Source: Actinomycetes bacterium
Lineage (GTDB): Bacteria; Actinomycetota; Acidimicrobiia; Acidimicrobiales; Ilumatobacteraceae
Direction of reading: 5' to 3'
Length of the DNA stretch: 45,169 nucleotides
NCBI GenBank assembly: GCA_025360105.1
Contig: JANYCT010000025.1
Location: 1-45,169 of the forward strand
Every line of letters starts with the position of its first letter. Within the stretch, counting starts at the first letter, position 1. Shown here piece by piece: positions 33,316 to 42,524 of the stretch. The position numbers and the translations under genes were made by a program. The notes under the pieces were generated by a model. It was given only the letters and a program-made list of their open reading frames with translations, had not been told where the DNA came from and ran no database searches.

Positions 33316-34464
33316 TCAAACGTAGTGCTCGTGCAGCGGCGGGAAGCCGTTGAAGCCCACTGAGCTGTACGTCGTGGTGTACGCGCCGGTGGACAAGATG
33401 TCGACCATGTCGCCCTCGGCGAGCGCGAGCGGCAATTCGTAGGCGCTCTTTTCGTAGAGCACGTCGGCCGAATCGCAGGTGGGCCCTGCGAGCACGACAG
33501 GTCCGCTGAGCTGGCCGTCGTGTGGAGTGCGCAGGCGGTAGCGGATGGCTTCGTCCATGGTCTCGGCCAGGCCGTGGAACTTGCCGCAGTCGAGATACAC
33601 CCAACGCTCGCTGTCCTCGGGTGAACGACGCGACACGAGGACGACTTCGCTGCGGAGCACACCAGCATCGGCAACGAGGTACCGACCGGGCTCGACCATG
33701 ATCTCGGCAATGCCGTCGGGGAACCACTTGGCGATGGCGGCGCGGACGGCGGTGCCATACGCGGTGATCGCCGGCGACGCTTCGCGATACGTGCCGGGGA
33801 AACCACCGCCGAGATTCACGAAGGTGGGATTCGCGCCCTGGTTGCGGGCGCGGTCGATGATCTCGGCGACGACCGACAGTGTGTCGTCCCACGCCAGTAG
33901 ATCGCGCTGTTGCGAGCCCACGTGGAACGAGACGCCCGATTCCATGCCTGCCTCGGCGGCCAGACCGAGCACTCGGACAACGTCGGGTGCCTCAGCGCCG
34001 AACTTGCGCGACAGCGGCCAGTCGGCACCGCCGCACTCGTGACGCAAACGAACGCACACCGATGCGCCCGGTGCCTCGGCCGCGACCTTGTCGAGTTCGG
34101 CTTCGACGTCGATGGTGAACCGACGCACGCCACATGACGTTGCATACGCGATGTCGCGACGCTTCTTGATCGTGTTTCCGTAGGAGATGTCGTCGGGCTT
34201 GGCGCCGGCCTCGAGGCAGCGGTCGATCTCGGCCGGACTGGCAACATCGAACGCCGAACCGAGACGCACTAGGCGCTCGATGATCGCCAGCGCAGGGTTG
34301 GCCTTCACGGCGTAGTACACACGGGCTTGAGGGATGGCTTCGACGAGCTGCACATAGCGCTCTTCGACGAGGTCGACATCGACCACCACGAAGGGTGTGG
34401 GCACATTCTGATCACGCAAGAAGGCGTCGATCTTCGCGGAAGGAGATGAGATCGTTCGGGTCAC
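33316..34464 (-). CDS. Fold-type III PLP decarboxylase (ornithine/diaminopimelate class)
   Basis: A 382-residue alanine-racemase-fold decarboxylase. The PLP lysine is in YYAVKANP, the phosphate loop is NLGGGFPG and EPGRYLV, the base-stacking H is in FHVGSQ, and the active-site Cys from the neighbouring subunit is in TCDSADVLYE. Length near 390 and absence of the diaminopimelate-specific motif suggest ornithine or lysine decarboxylase (polyamine synthesis). The GTG at 34464 (MTRTISSP) gives a start like relatives; an ATG 11 codons upstream is possible. It is transcribed with the lipoprotein gene. Confidence 0.9.
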   Translation of the reverse strand: MTRTISSPSAKIDAFLRDQNVPTPFVVVDVDLVEERYVQLVEAIPQARVYYAVKANPALAIIERLVRLGSAFDVASPAEIDRCLEAGAKPDDISYGNTIKKRRDIAYATSCGVRRFTIDVEAELDKVAAEAPGASVCVRLRHECGGADWPLSRKFGAEAPDVVRVLGLAAEAGMESGVSFHVGSQQRDLLAWDDTLSVVAEIIDRARNQGANPTFVNLGGGFPGTYREASPAITAYGTAVRAAIAKWFPDGIAEIMVEPGRYLVADAGVLRSEVVLVSRRSPEDSERWVYLDCGKFHGLAETMDEAIRYRLRTPHDGQLSGPVVLAGPTCDSADVLYEKSAYELPLALAEGDMVDILSTGAYTTTYSSVGFNGFPPLHEHYV

Positions 34465-34581
34465 GGCTGGCGACCCTACAAACGGCGCGGCCCCCATTGC
34501 TACTGGTCATTTCATCAGTCAGCGCGCCTGCCGCGTCAGTCAGTACGGCTGACCGAACAGCCGGTGAAGTGGCGATGCCGT

Positions 34582-35184
34582 CTACAGAACGATGTCGAGC
34601 AACTTGCGCACGAATGCCTTGTCGATTCGCCCGCCCGTGAGCAGGCGGCGATAGATCACCGGCCCGACGAGTGCCTCGATCATCACGGTGCGATCGACGT
34701 CGGCAGAGATCTCGCCGCGCTGCGCTCCGCGGCGCAGAATGGCGCGCATCGGCTCCTGGCGCTGCTTGATGTATTCATCGAGCGACACTCGAACCTCGGC
34801 GTCGTAACAGGCGGCCTCGATGAGATGGGGCAGCACGTCGGAGCCGTCGTTGGCCGCGAAGCGGTCGATGATGCCGGCGAAGTACGCCTCAAGATCGGCA
34901 CGCAGGTTGCCGGTATCGGGTACCTCGATCGGCGCGGTGTCAGAGCGCAGCGCCTCGAGCACGAGCGATTCCTTCGAGGTCCACCGGCGGTAGATGGTGG
35001 CCTTGCCCACGCCCGCACGCGCCGCAACGGCGTCGATCGACAGACCTGCCACGCCACCTTCACCGAGGATGTCGAGCGTGGCCTGCAAAATGGCGTGATC
35101 ACACCGAGCATCGCGCGGTCGTCCGGGACGACGAGTTGGTGACGCGTCGTGAGTCGGCGGCGTCGCGGCAGAGAGTTGGCTCAC
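34582..35184 (-). CDS. TetR/AcrR family repressor
   Basis: A 200-residue regulator. The DNA-binding domain reads ATLDILGEGGVAGLSIDAVAARAGVGKATIYRRW in outline (shown as its core AGVGKATIYRRW), followed by an alpha-helical ligand-binding domain with C110-type helices and DRFAAND. It starts 9 bases after the efflux pump stop, so both are one transcript, and it probably represses it through the operator at 36856-36886. The ligand would be a pump substrate. Confidence 0.92.
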   Translation of the reverse strand: MSQLSAATPPTHDASPTRRPGRPRDARCDHAILQATLDILGEGGVAGLSIDAVAARAGVGKATIYRRWTSKESLVLEALRSDTAPIEVPDTGNLRADLEAYFAGIIDRFAANDGSDVLPHLIEAACYDAEVRVSLDEYIKQRQEPMRAILRRGAQRGEISADVDRTVMIEALVGPVIYRRLLTGGRIDKAFVRKLLDIVL

Positions 35185-35193
35185 GACCGTGAC

Positions 35194-36840
35194 CTACTCG
35201 CCGGCAACGATCGACAGGTCACTGGTGTCGACTTCATCGGCATAGCCGGAAGGTAACAGATCGTGATCGGCGGCTCGTGCAGGCAGATAGCGCCAGACTA
35301 CGAAAGCAGCGGCGATCACCACGATCGACGCGAGCCGAAGTCCGGAGCTGAGTCCGGTGACAAAGCCGTCCTTGATGGCGTTCGTGAGGCCGGCGGCCTG
35401 ATCGCCGAGCTGAGCGGCCACTTTCAGTCCGCCACCCAATGATGACCTCGCCTCGTTCAGTGCGGGACCGGTGAGGTTGTAGGTGCTGGCAATGCTGTCG
35501 ACGTGGCTGGCATAGATGCTCGACACCACGCTGCCGATCAGTGCGACGCCCAGGGCGCCACCCATCTGGCGGGTGGTGTCGTTGACAGCTGAGCCCACGC
35601 CGGCCTTCTCGCGGGGGAGTGATCCCATGATCGATTCGGTGGCCGGAGGCATGGTCATGCCGATCCCGGCGGCCATCAGGCAGTAGGGCAGGATCGCCAA
35701 CACATACGGCGTTTCGCGCTGCACGAGCGAGAGCAACAGCAACGCTGTGGTGACCGTGAAGAGTCCGATGGTAATGACCCGCTTCGATCCGATGCGTTCG
35801 ACGATGCGCGCCGACAGTGGCGCAACGATCATCATCGACGCGGCGTATGGCACAAGACGCACGCCAGCCTCGAGCGGTGTGTATCCGTGCACGAACTGCC
35901 AGTACTGGGTCATCAGGAACAACGAACCGAACATCGCGAAGAAGGTCATCGTGACGGCCATGTTCGCTGCAGCAAAACGAGGGTTCTTGAAGAAACGCAT
36001 GTCGAGCATCGGGTGATCGGTGTGCAGTTCCCAGGCGATGAACGCCGCGATGGCCAGAACCCCGAGCACAAAGCCGGCAATCACCTGGCTGTCCGACCAG
36101 CCGCGCGCGGGCACTTCGATGATGCCGAACAGCAGAGCACCGAGACCGAAGATCGACAGGAGCGAACCGAAGGGATCGAGGCGGCCCTGATTCGGGTCGC
36201 GTGACGTGGTCAGCAGGAACGCACCTGCGACCAGGGCGAATATGCCGATCGGCACGTTCACCCAGAACACCGAGCTCCACGAGAAGTGCTTCAACAACAA
36301 CCCGCCGGTGATCGGCCCAAGAGCTACGCCCACACCCGAGAACCCGGCCCAGATGGCAATGGCTCGTCCGCGCTCTTTCGGGTTGCGGAACACATCGGTG
36401 AGGATCGACAGCGTCGCGGGCATGATCAACGCGCCACCGATACCCATGAATGCCCGGGTCACGATCAGTTGCGTTGCCGAGGTTGCCAGAGCAGATGCGA
36501 CCGAACCGGCCATGAACAACATGATGCCCGCCTGCAGCGCTCCTTTGCGGCCGAAGCGATCGCTCAGGCTGCCGGTGGTGAGCAGCAAACCTGCGAACAC
36601 GAGGGTGTACGAGTCGATGATCCACTGCACTTGGCTGTTGGTGGCGTTCAGCTCGCGGATGAGCGAGGGGATGGCCACGTTGAGGATGGTGTTGTCCATC
36701 ACGATGATGGTCATGCTGAGGCACAGCACGCCAAGGACCCACCATCTTCGGGCGTGCACAGCGGGATCGAGGCCGTGCATATCCACGAAGGGTGTCTCAA
36801 TGACGGTGTTGGCGGCGGTGGTGGCGGTGGAAGTACTCAC
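35194..36840 (-). CDS. MFS drug efflux transporter, DHA2 (14-TM) type
   Basis: A 548-residue inner-membrane exporter. Transmembrane helices cover nearly the whole chain in a 14-helix pattern. Motif A after TM2 is GSLSDRFGRKG, and the antiporter motif C is GVGVALGPITGG. The D1 motif DNTILNVAIPSL is in TM1, typical of EmrB/QacA proteins that expel drugs with proton exchange. It is followed by TetR in the same transcript. A palindromic operator sits just before its start. Confidence 0.94.
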   Translation of the reverse strand: MSTSTATTAANTVIETPFVDMHGLDPAVHARRWWVLGVLCLSMTIIVMDNTILNVAIPSLIRELNATNSQVQWIIDSYTLVFAGLLLTTGSLSDRFGRKGALQAGIMLFMAGSVASALATSATQLIVTRAFMGIGGALIMPATLSILTDVFRNPKERGRAIAIWAGFSGVGVALGPITGGLLLKHFSWSSVFWVNVPIGIFALVAGAFLLTTSRDPNQGRLDPFGSLLSIFGLGALLFGIIEVPARGWSDSQVIAGFVLGVLAIAAFIAWELHTDHPMLDMRFFKNPRFAAANMAVTMTFFAMFGSLFLMTQYWQFVHGYTPLEAGVRLVPYAASMMIVAPLSARIVERIGSKRVITIGLFTVTTALLLLSLVQRETPYVLAILPYCLMAAGIGMTMPPATESIMGSLPREKAGVGSAVNDTTRQMGGALGVALIGSVVSSIYASHVDSIASTYNLTGPALNEARSSLGGGLKVAAQLGDQAAGLTNAIKDGFVTGLSSGLRLASIVVIAAAFVVWRYLPARAADHDLLPSGYADEVDTSDLSIVAGE

Positions 36841-36855
36841 ATCATGCTCTCGATC

Positions 36856-36886
36856 ATTACGAAACTAGACTGTTCCGTATCGTAAT
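36856..36886. promoter_or_regulatory. TetR-type operator upstream of the efflux gene
   Basis: An outer inverted repeat ATTACGA (36856-36862) with TCGTAAT (36880-36886), and within it ACGAAAC (36859-36865) with GTTCCGT (36872-36878), both matching ACG-x-AAC-N6-GTT-x-CGT symmetry. It lies 16 bases upstream of the pump start. Repression by the adjoining TetR is the likely use. Inferred from position. Confidence 0.65.
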
Positions 36887-36937
36887 GGGCCTGAGGTCGT
36901 CACAACGCCGACGACGCGTGTGGCATGTGCCACGCCG

Positions 36938-37792
36938 TCAGTTCGAACGGCGAAACCGCACCGAGTTCCCTGGCCTGGCCTGTGCCAACGCGTCCAGTCC
37001 CTCTTGGCTCACCATCCCCAACACGGGGTAACCCCCCGTGACGCCACAGTCGGGCCCGAGGATCATCGGCCGGCCGTCGCCGGGCAACTGCACGCAGCCG
37101 GCAAGCACAGGAAAGCTGGCTATGTCTGAGGCCGGTGCCGCGAGCGCTGGCCCGGCGAGGCGAAAGCCGATGCGGTCACTGCGCGAATCGATGTGCCACT
37201 CGGTCTGCAACATTGACTTCCAGCCCGACGCACCCAGAATGTCGTCGTGCGGCCCGGGCGCGATCGTCAGCGTGATCGAGTCGCTGGGTGCCCGTACTGC
37301 GGCGATGTCGAGCCACGCTGGTTCGGCCACATGATCGCCGATGGGGAGCATGTCTGTAGCAGCGAGGGGCGCGGGGCCAAGCCCGCCGAGGGTGTCACGC
37401 GACCGGCTTCCGAGCACTTCAGCCACGGCCAATCCGCCGCGTACCGCCACGTATGCGCGCATGCCGATCGATGCCTGCGAGAGCGCGAGCACCGATCCTG
37501 CAGGTACAGCGAAGGCATGGTTGATGCCCTGAAGCACACCATCGACCGACACCTCCACGAGCGCTCCGGTGACGGCCATGATGCAGGCCTGTGCGGTTCG
37601 CAGACGGAGCCCACCGAGCAATACCTCGAGCCCGGCGGCCGTCGGCCCGTTGCCGCACAAACGTTGGGCCAACGCGTGCGACGCCAGATCGGCCGCACCA
37701 GCACGGGCAACCCCCTGAGACGCGTGGCTGCCCCTCCCGAGATCCTGCACGAGCGTGAGCATGCCCGGGTCGATGACGACCAGATGGTTCAT
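36938..37792 (-). CDS. pxpC: 5-oxoprolinase subunit C (biotin-dependent carboxyltransferase-like)
   Basis: A 284-residue KipA/PxpC protein: MNHLVVIDPGMLTLVQDLGR at the start, AVRGGLAVAEVLGSRSRDTLGGLG in the middle, then PVLAGCVQLPGDGRPMILGPDC and GYPVLGMV near the end. This order matches the family, and it would form the kinase-like 5-oxoprolinase with PxpA and PxpB, turning 5-oxoproline into glutamate with ATP. It overlaps pxpB by 4 bases. No pxpA is within the window. The start ATG at 37792 begins the conserved part. Confidence 0.93.
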   Translation of the reverse strand: MNHLVVIDPGMLTLVQDLGRGSHASQGVARAGAADLASHALAQRLCGNGPTAAGLEVLLGGLRLRTAQACIMAVTGALVEVSVDGVLQGINHAFAVPAGSVLALSQASIGMRAYVAVRGGLAVAEVLGSRSRDTLGGLGPAPLAATDMLPIGDHVAEPAWLDIAAVRAPSDSITLTIAPGPHDDILGASGWKSMLQTEWHIDSRSDRIGFRLAGPALAAPASDIASFPVLAGCVQLPGDGRPMILGPDCGVTGGYPVLGMVSQEGLDALAQARPGNSVRFRRSN

Positions 37793-38406
37793 GTCCGCCC
37801 CGCGACGAAGCGAACGTGGTCGCCCGGCTGAACGAGCGATGGCGGATCGTTCTGCTCGTCGAAGAGCACCGCGCCGGTGTGCCCGAGCAGGTGCCAGCCG
37901 CCGGGCGAAGCCTGCGGATAGATGCCTGTCTGTTCCGCGGCGATCGCAACCGATCCGGCGGGCACACGCACTCGTGGCGTATCGCGCCGGGGGAGCCACA
38001 GCGCCCGATCGAGACCGGCGAGATACGGAAACGCACGCGAGAACCCGAGGCAGATCACGATGTAGTCGGCCCCCGTGTGGCGGGCGATGACTTCCTCGCG
38101 AGACATGCCGGTTCGTGACGCAACGTCGTCGAGGTCGTCGCCGTCGTAGGTCACCAATATGTCGAAGTGTCGTTGCGTTGTTCGTGGCACATGGTCGAGC
38201 GAGAGCGCGCGCAGCGAGTCCAGCAATTGCGTGATCGGGAGATCTGATGTGACCAGTACCGATCGCCAGCCGGGCCGAGCCTCGGCATCGAGGTCGGAGG
38301 TCGTGACAGCGCGACACCACTGGTTCGCCTCGACGCCGTCGTCGAATTCCAAGAGCACGCCGACGTCGCCGAAGCGTCGCCAGCGCAACGGATCAGTCGG
38401 CGTCAT
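37789..38406 (-). CDS. pxpB: 5-oxoprolinase subunit B (KipI family)
   Basis: A 205-residue allophanate-hydrolase subunit 1-like protein: FGDVGVLLEFDD near the start, HFDILVTYDGDDLDDVA, then HTGADYIVICLGFSRAFPYLAGLD and the conserved PRVRVPAGSVAIAAEQTGIYPQASPGGWHLLG. This is the cyclophilin-like family partner of PxpC. The 4-base overlap with pxpC shows one transcript. Together they make the 5-oxoprolinase B-C unit. Confidence 0.93.
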   Translation of the reverse strand: MTPTDPLRWRRFGDVGVLLEFDDGVEANQWCRAVTTSDLDAEARPGWRSVLVTSDLPITQLLDSLRALSLDHVPRTTQRHFDILVTYDGDDLDDVASRTGMSREEVIARHTGADYIVICLGFSRAFPYLAGLDRALWLPRRDTPRVRVPAGSVAIAAEQTGIYPQASPGGWHLLGHTGAVLFDEQNDPPSLVQPGDHVRFVAGRT

Positions 38407-38659
38407 CCTCGAGGGATTCGATCAGCTGGTCATGGCGTTCGTCCGTTACAGCATCCGCTTCGTCGGCTTCCCAGACCTCGGGCTCTTCCTGCGCGGCGCG
38501 GTCGGCCACTGATTCGTCGGTGACATCGGCGTCGGCAAAGGGTATGCCCACGGGCTTGTTCGGCGGGAACTCGACCTCGGCCTCGTCGCTGCCATCGGCC
38601 GAGAGACCGATCATCTCGTCGTCGAGGGACTCTGCGTTGTCCTGCTCGTCACCGCTCAT
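38393..38659 (-). CDS. Small acidic conserved protein
   Basis: An 88-residue, very acidic protein. It has the segment EVEFPPNKPVGIPFADADVTDESVADRAAQEEPEVWEADE, shown here in outline as FPPNKPVG and RAAQEEPEVW. I recall similar short proteins (DUF5709-like) in actinobacteria. No membrane or catalytic motif. The ATG at 38659 was chosen; the stop overlaps the start of pxpB by 14 bases, so it may head the operon. Function unknown. Confidence 0.6.
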   Translation of the reverse strand: MSGDEQDNAESLDDEMIGLSADGSDEAEVEFPPNKPVGIPFADADVTDESVADRAAQEEPEVWEADEADAVTDERHDQLIESLEDDAD

Positions 38660-38706
38660 GTCCGCACAATAGTCCTGCAGTGGTCGACGTGCCCCGTGCG
38701 CTCGCA

Positions 38707-39423
38707 CTACATCCCGACTTCGGCGAAGAGGTCGATCATCGCGCGCCATGAGCGCTCGTCGGTGAGCCGGTCGTACGCGATGCCGGCCATCCCGGCGTCA
38801 CCAGCATTGGGGTTGGTGAAGCTGTGCTCGGCGCGCCCGTACAGGTTCATCCGCCAATCAATGTCCGCGGCGCGCATCTCGGCTTCGAAGTCGGTGCGTT
38901 GCGCGGCGGGAATCAGCGGATCCTCGGTGCCGATGCACACGAGCACCTTGGCCACGATGTTGGCCGCATCCTGGGGCCGTGATGTTCCGAGGCCGGAGTG
39001 GAAACCCACCACAGCCTGCAGAGCGGCACCGCTGCGAGCCAGTTCGAGCGCCATCGTGCCACCGAAGCAATAGCCAATTGCCGCAACCCGGCCGGGATTC
39101 ACCTGCGGTTGCGCGAGCAACACGTCGAGGCCGGCGTGAGCCAGCGCGCGGATACGGTCTGCGTCGCCCATCAACGGTCCGAGGCGGGCCATCATCGCGG
39201 CCATGTCGGGCAGTCGCTCGCCGCCACCGTGATAGTCGAGCGCGAACGCGACATAGCCAAGATCGGCGAGACGATCAGCTCGACTACGTGCGTGCTCATC
39301 GATACCGGGGCCTTCGTGACATACCAGCACTGCCGGATGCGGCCCGGGGGCATCCGGGACGGCGAGATGGCCCACCATGGTGGCGCCGTCGACGTCGTAG
39401 CTGATCACTGATGAAGTTGCCAT
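38707..39423 (-). CDS. Dienelactone hydrolase family protein
   Basis: A 238-residue alpha/beta hydrolase. The nucleophile is the Cys in IGYCFGGTM, the acid in GTEDPLIP and the histidine in AEHSFTN, the Cys-Asp-His triad of dienelactone hydrolases. These open enol-lactones in aromatic catabolism, though many family members have other ester substrates. The ATG at 39423 is preferred to a TTG two codons upstream. It lies in the same direction as the quinone oxidoreductase. Confidence 0.9.
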   Translation of the reverse strand: MATSSVISYDVDGATMVGHLAVPDAPGPHPAVLVCHEGPGIDEHARSRADRLADLGYVAFALDYHGGGERLPDMAAMMARLGPLMGDADRIRALAHAGLDVLLAQPQVNPGRVAAIGYCFGGTMALELARSGAALQAVVGFHSGLGTSRPQDAANIVAKVLVCIGTEDPLIPAAQRTDFEAEMRAADIDWRMNLYGRAEHSFTNPNAGDAGMAGIAYDRLTDERSWRAMIDLFAEVGM

Positions 39424-39489
39424 GGGCAAACTGTAGCGAAGCAGCCCGGTTGCTTCGGCTTCCGGACGTCAGCCCTATCACGCTGTGTC

Positions 39490-40461
39490 CTACGGTTCGA
39501 GGAGCACCCGGCCGAACGCCTGCCGGCTTTCGATGTAACGATGCGCCTGAGCGGCTTCGGCCAGCGGGAACACCTTGTCGGTGACCACCGTGAGTTCGCC
39601 TTCGGCGATGCGCTCGATGAGCCGCTCGATCATCGGTCGAGTGCGTTGCGGGTTGATGGCCATCTCGGCGCCAAGGAACACGCCGTGAATCGAACCGTTC
39701 TTTTGCATGATCGGCCATACCTCTGGTGGACGTTCCTCACGCCCGGCACGGCCCACCCAACTCACCCGACCCCGATAGGCCAATGAGGCAATGCTGCCCT
39801 CGAGCGTCTTGCCGCCGACGGGATCGATCACCAAGTTCACGCCCTTGCCGTCGGTGAGGCGCATGACCTCGGCTGCCACATTCGCGTGTGCGTAGTTGAT
39901 GCCGTGGTCCAGACCGAATTCGCTGAGCCGGGCCAAGCGTTCGTCGCTCGACGCGGTTGCGAGCACCATCGACGCACCGGCCTGCTTGGCCAACTGGATC
40001 GCCGCCAGGCCGACGCCACCGGCGCCCGCCTGGATCAGCACGGTCTCGCCGGGTTGTAGCCCACCGAACTCGAACAGGCAGTCATCGGCCGTACCGAACT
40101 CAATGGGGATGCCAGCGGCGTCATGCACCGACATCGAGTCGGGCACCGCGAACGCGGAACCCTCGGGCACGCTCACCAACTCTGCGTGACTGCCGAATGC
40201 CATCGTGGCCACCACCTTTTGGCCAACATGCAACAACGTCACGGCTTCGCCGATGGCGATGATCACGCCGGCTGCCTGGTACCCGACGATGTGCGGATTG
40301 CTCATCACGGCACCGCCCTGGCGGTTCAGCAGGTCGCCACCCTGAATGCCGATCGCGCCGACGTGCACGAGCACGCTGTTCTTTCGAACGAGCGGATCTG
40401 GCACCTCCTCGTAGCGGAACACGTCAGGGCCACCAGTTGCGTAATACACAGCTGCTTTCAT
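39490..40461 (-). CDS. Zinc-independent quinone oxidoreductase (MDR family)
   Basis: A 323-residue NADPH-dependent medium-chain reductase: GGPDVFRYEEVPDP at the start, then IGIQGGDLLNRQG, IVGYQAAGVI, and the coenzyme-binding AGAGGVGLAAIQLAKQAGA. No zinc-binding Cys motif, so it belongs to the zeta-crystallin type. It reduces quinones or enones. Full length. Same strand as the dienelactone hydrolase. Confidence 0.93.
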   Translation of the reverse strand: MKAAVYYATGGPDVFRYEEVPDPLVRKNSVLVHVGAIGIQGGDLLNRQGGAVMSNPHIVGYQAAGVIIAIGEAVTLLHVGQKVVATMAFGSHAELVSVPEGSAFAVPDSMSVHDAAGIPIEFGTADDCLFEFGGLQPGETVLIQAGAGGVGLAAIQLAKQAGASMVLATASSDERLARLSEFGLDHGINYAHANVAAEVMRLTDGKGVNLVIDPVGGKTLEGSIASLAYRGRVSWVGRAGREERPPEVWPIMQKNGSIHGVFLGAEMAINPQRTRPMIERLIERIAEGELTVVTDKVFPLAEAAQAHRYIESRQAFGRVLLEP

Positions 40462-40490
40462 GCCTCGACACTACGTGCATACGATGACGC

Positions 40491-41168
40491 ATGGATCACG
40501 ACGACATGGATCAGCACGCGATGGCTCAGATGCTCGATCACACGCTGCTCACGCCCGAGGCCACCGCGGCGCAGGTGATAGCGCTGTGTGCCGAGGCCAT
40601 CGACCTCGGGGTCTTCGCCGTGTGCGTGTCGCCTTCGATGGTGTCGGTGGCACGGTCTGCGCTCGATGGCTCGTCTGTGCGGACGGCTTGCGTTGCCGGC
40701 TTTCCCTCCGGAGCGCACGAGGGTGCCGCGGTCGCCGCTGAGGCCGCGATCGCAGTTGCCGCGGGGGTCGATGAAGTGGACATGGTCATCGATCTCGGGC
40801 GCGCCAAGGCCGGGGATTGGGCAGGGATCGAAGCAGCGATCGCCGCGGTGCGAGCCGAGGTTCCTGCGCCGAAGTTGCTGAAGGTGATTATCGAATCATC
40901 CGTGCTGACAGACGATGAGATCGTCTCGGCGTGCGAAGCAGCAGCGCAGGCGAACGCTGATTTCGTGAAGACATCCACGGGCTTTCACCCAACGGGTGGC
41001 GCAACCGTCGAGGCCGTACGGCTGATGCGACAAACCGTCGGCCTCGCGCTCGGCGTGAAGGCGTCGGGTGGCGTACGCACTGCCGAGGTTGCGCTGGCGA
41101 TGATCGACGCCGGAGCATCTCGAATTGGTACATCGTCGTCGGCCGCGATCCTTGCCGCACTGCACTGA
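40491..41168 (+). CDS. deoC: Deoxyribose-phosphate aldolase
   Basis: A 225-residue class I aldolase that splits 2-deoxyribose-5-phosphate to acetaldehyde and glyceraldehyde-3-phosphate. The start is [15 protein letters not shown], the Schiff-base lysine is in [10 protein letters not shown], and the second catalytic lysine is in [21 protein letters not shown] marks the early barrel. Full length. It faces deoA, whose product feeds it through phosphopentomutase. Confidence 0.97.
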   Translation: MDHDDMDQHAMAQMLDHTLLTPEATAAQVIALCAEAIDLGVFAVCVSPSMVSVARSALDGSSVRTACVAGFPSGAHEGAAVAAEAAIAVAAGVDEVDMVIDLGRAKAGDWAGIEAAIAAVRAEVPAPKLLKVIIESSVLTDDEIVSACEAAAQANADFVKTSTGFHPTGGATVEAVRLMRQTVGLALGVKASGGVRTAEVALAMIDAGASRIGTSSSAAILAALH

Positions 41169-41187
41169 CGATTCACACGACTCAGGT

Positions 41188-42459
41188 TCAGGCTCTCAGG
41201 ATGTCGGCAATCAGAGGCAGCGCTTCCACGGGTTCGTCCGCGATCGAGATCGCTCCCTGCAACGCCTGCAGCGCCGCCGGCAGCCGGCCGGGATCGTCGA
41301 CATGCAGCTCAAGAATCGGCTCGCCCAGCTCGATGCGGGCTCCGGGCTTGGCGAGGCACACCACGCCTGCGATGGGACTCACGGGGTCCTCTTTGCGTGA
41401 GCGTCCGGCACCAAGCCGCCACGCTGCAACGCCGACGCCGAATGCGTCGAGCCGAGTGATGTAGCCGGTCCGCTCGGCTCGCACGACCTCGCGTTGTGTT
41501 GCCACGGGGAGCAGCGCTGCCGGATCGCCGCTCTGAGCTCGGATCATCGCGTCCCACACCGACAGTGCGCGGCCGTCGTTGAGCAGCGGCGCTGGGTCCA
41601 TGTCGATATGTGCAAGTGCAAGCATCTCGCGAGCAAGCGTGAGCGTGATATCGATCAGGTCCGCTGGCCCCCCGCCCGAGAGCGTCTCGACCGATTCGGT
41701 CACTTCGATCGCGTTTCCCGCGCTGCGCCCCAGCGGTGTGTCCATACGCGAGAGCACCGCAGTGGTGCGAACTCCATTGGCCGTGCCGATCCGCACCATG
41801 GTCTCGGCCAGTTCGCGCGCCTGATCGAGCTGCTTCATGAACGCGCCCGTGCCGAAGGTGACATCGAGTACCAGTGACTCGGTACCTTCGGCGATCTTCT
41901 TCGACATGATCGATGATGCAATGAGCGGTATCGACTCCACGGTGCCGGTGACATCGCGCAGCGCGTAGAGCTTGCGGTCCGCGGGTGCAAGACCAGGTCC
42001 GGCAGCGCAGATCACCACGCCGATGTCGTGCAGTTGGCGCAACATCTGCACGGGGGTGAGCAACGCCTGCCAACCCGGTATCGCCTCGAGCTTGTCGAGG
42101 GTTCCTCCGGTGTGACCCAGCCCTCGCCCTGACAACTGCGGCACGGCGGCACCGCAGGCCGCAACGAGTGGGCACAGCACAAGGCTGGCTTTGTCGCCCA
42201 CGCCGCCGGTGGAGTGCTTGTCGACAGTGGGCCTACCCACCGACGAGAGATCCATGCGCTCACCGCTGTTGATCATCGCAGAAGTCCAGGTAGCCAACTC
42301 GGCAGCGTCCAGACCGCGGAACAGAATGGCCATCAGCATCGCGCTGGCCTGCTCGTCGGCGATGTGGGCGTGCGTGTAGGAATCGATGAACCAACGGATC
42401 TCATCGTCGCCGAGTCGGCCGCCATCGCGCTTTGTTCTGATCAGATCGACAACTTGCAT
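41188..42459 (-). CDS. deoA: Thymidine/pyrimidine-nucleoside phosphorylase
   Basis: A 423-residue phosphorylase: MQVVDLIRTKRDGG, then STGGVGDKAS phosphate-binding loop, SGRGLGHTGGTLDKLEAIPG, the family signature near residue 110-130, and a C-terminal domain. It cleaves thymidine with phosphate. I chose the ATG at 42459, the conserved start; upstream residues lie in the divergent gap. It ends 19 bases from the deoC stop on the opposite strand, so the salvage genes converge. Confidence 0.95.
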   Translation of the reverse strand: MQVVDLIRTKRDGGRLGDDEIRWFIDSYTHAHIADEQASAMLMAILFRGLDAAELATWTSAMINSGERMDLSSVGRPTVDKHSTGGVGDKASLVLCPLVAACGAAVPQLSGRGLGHTGGTLDKLEAIPGWQALLTPVQMLRQLHDIGVVICAAGPGLAPADRKLYALRDVTGTVESIPLIASSIMSKKIAEGTESLVLDVTFGTGAFMKQLDQARELAETMVRIGTANGVRTTAVLSRMDTPLGRSAGNAIEVTESVETLSGGGPADLIDITLTLAREMLALAHIDMDPAPLLNDGRALSVWDAMIRAQSGDPAALLPVATQREVVRAERTGYITRLDAFGVGVAAWRLGAGRSRKEDPVSPIAGVVCLAKPGARIELGEPILELHVDDPGRLPAALQALQGAISIADEPVEALPLIADILRA

Positions 42460-42524
42460 CTCATCAGCCTCGCGTACGGATGCGCTCTTCCGGTAGGGCC
42501 GTTGGTCGGTATAGCGTCGGGTCC

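Noticed and set aside
36206-36885. Plus-strand frames of about 200 codons opposite the MFS gene
   Set aside because: Shadows of a transporter with clear helices and motifs A and C.
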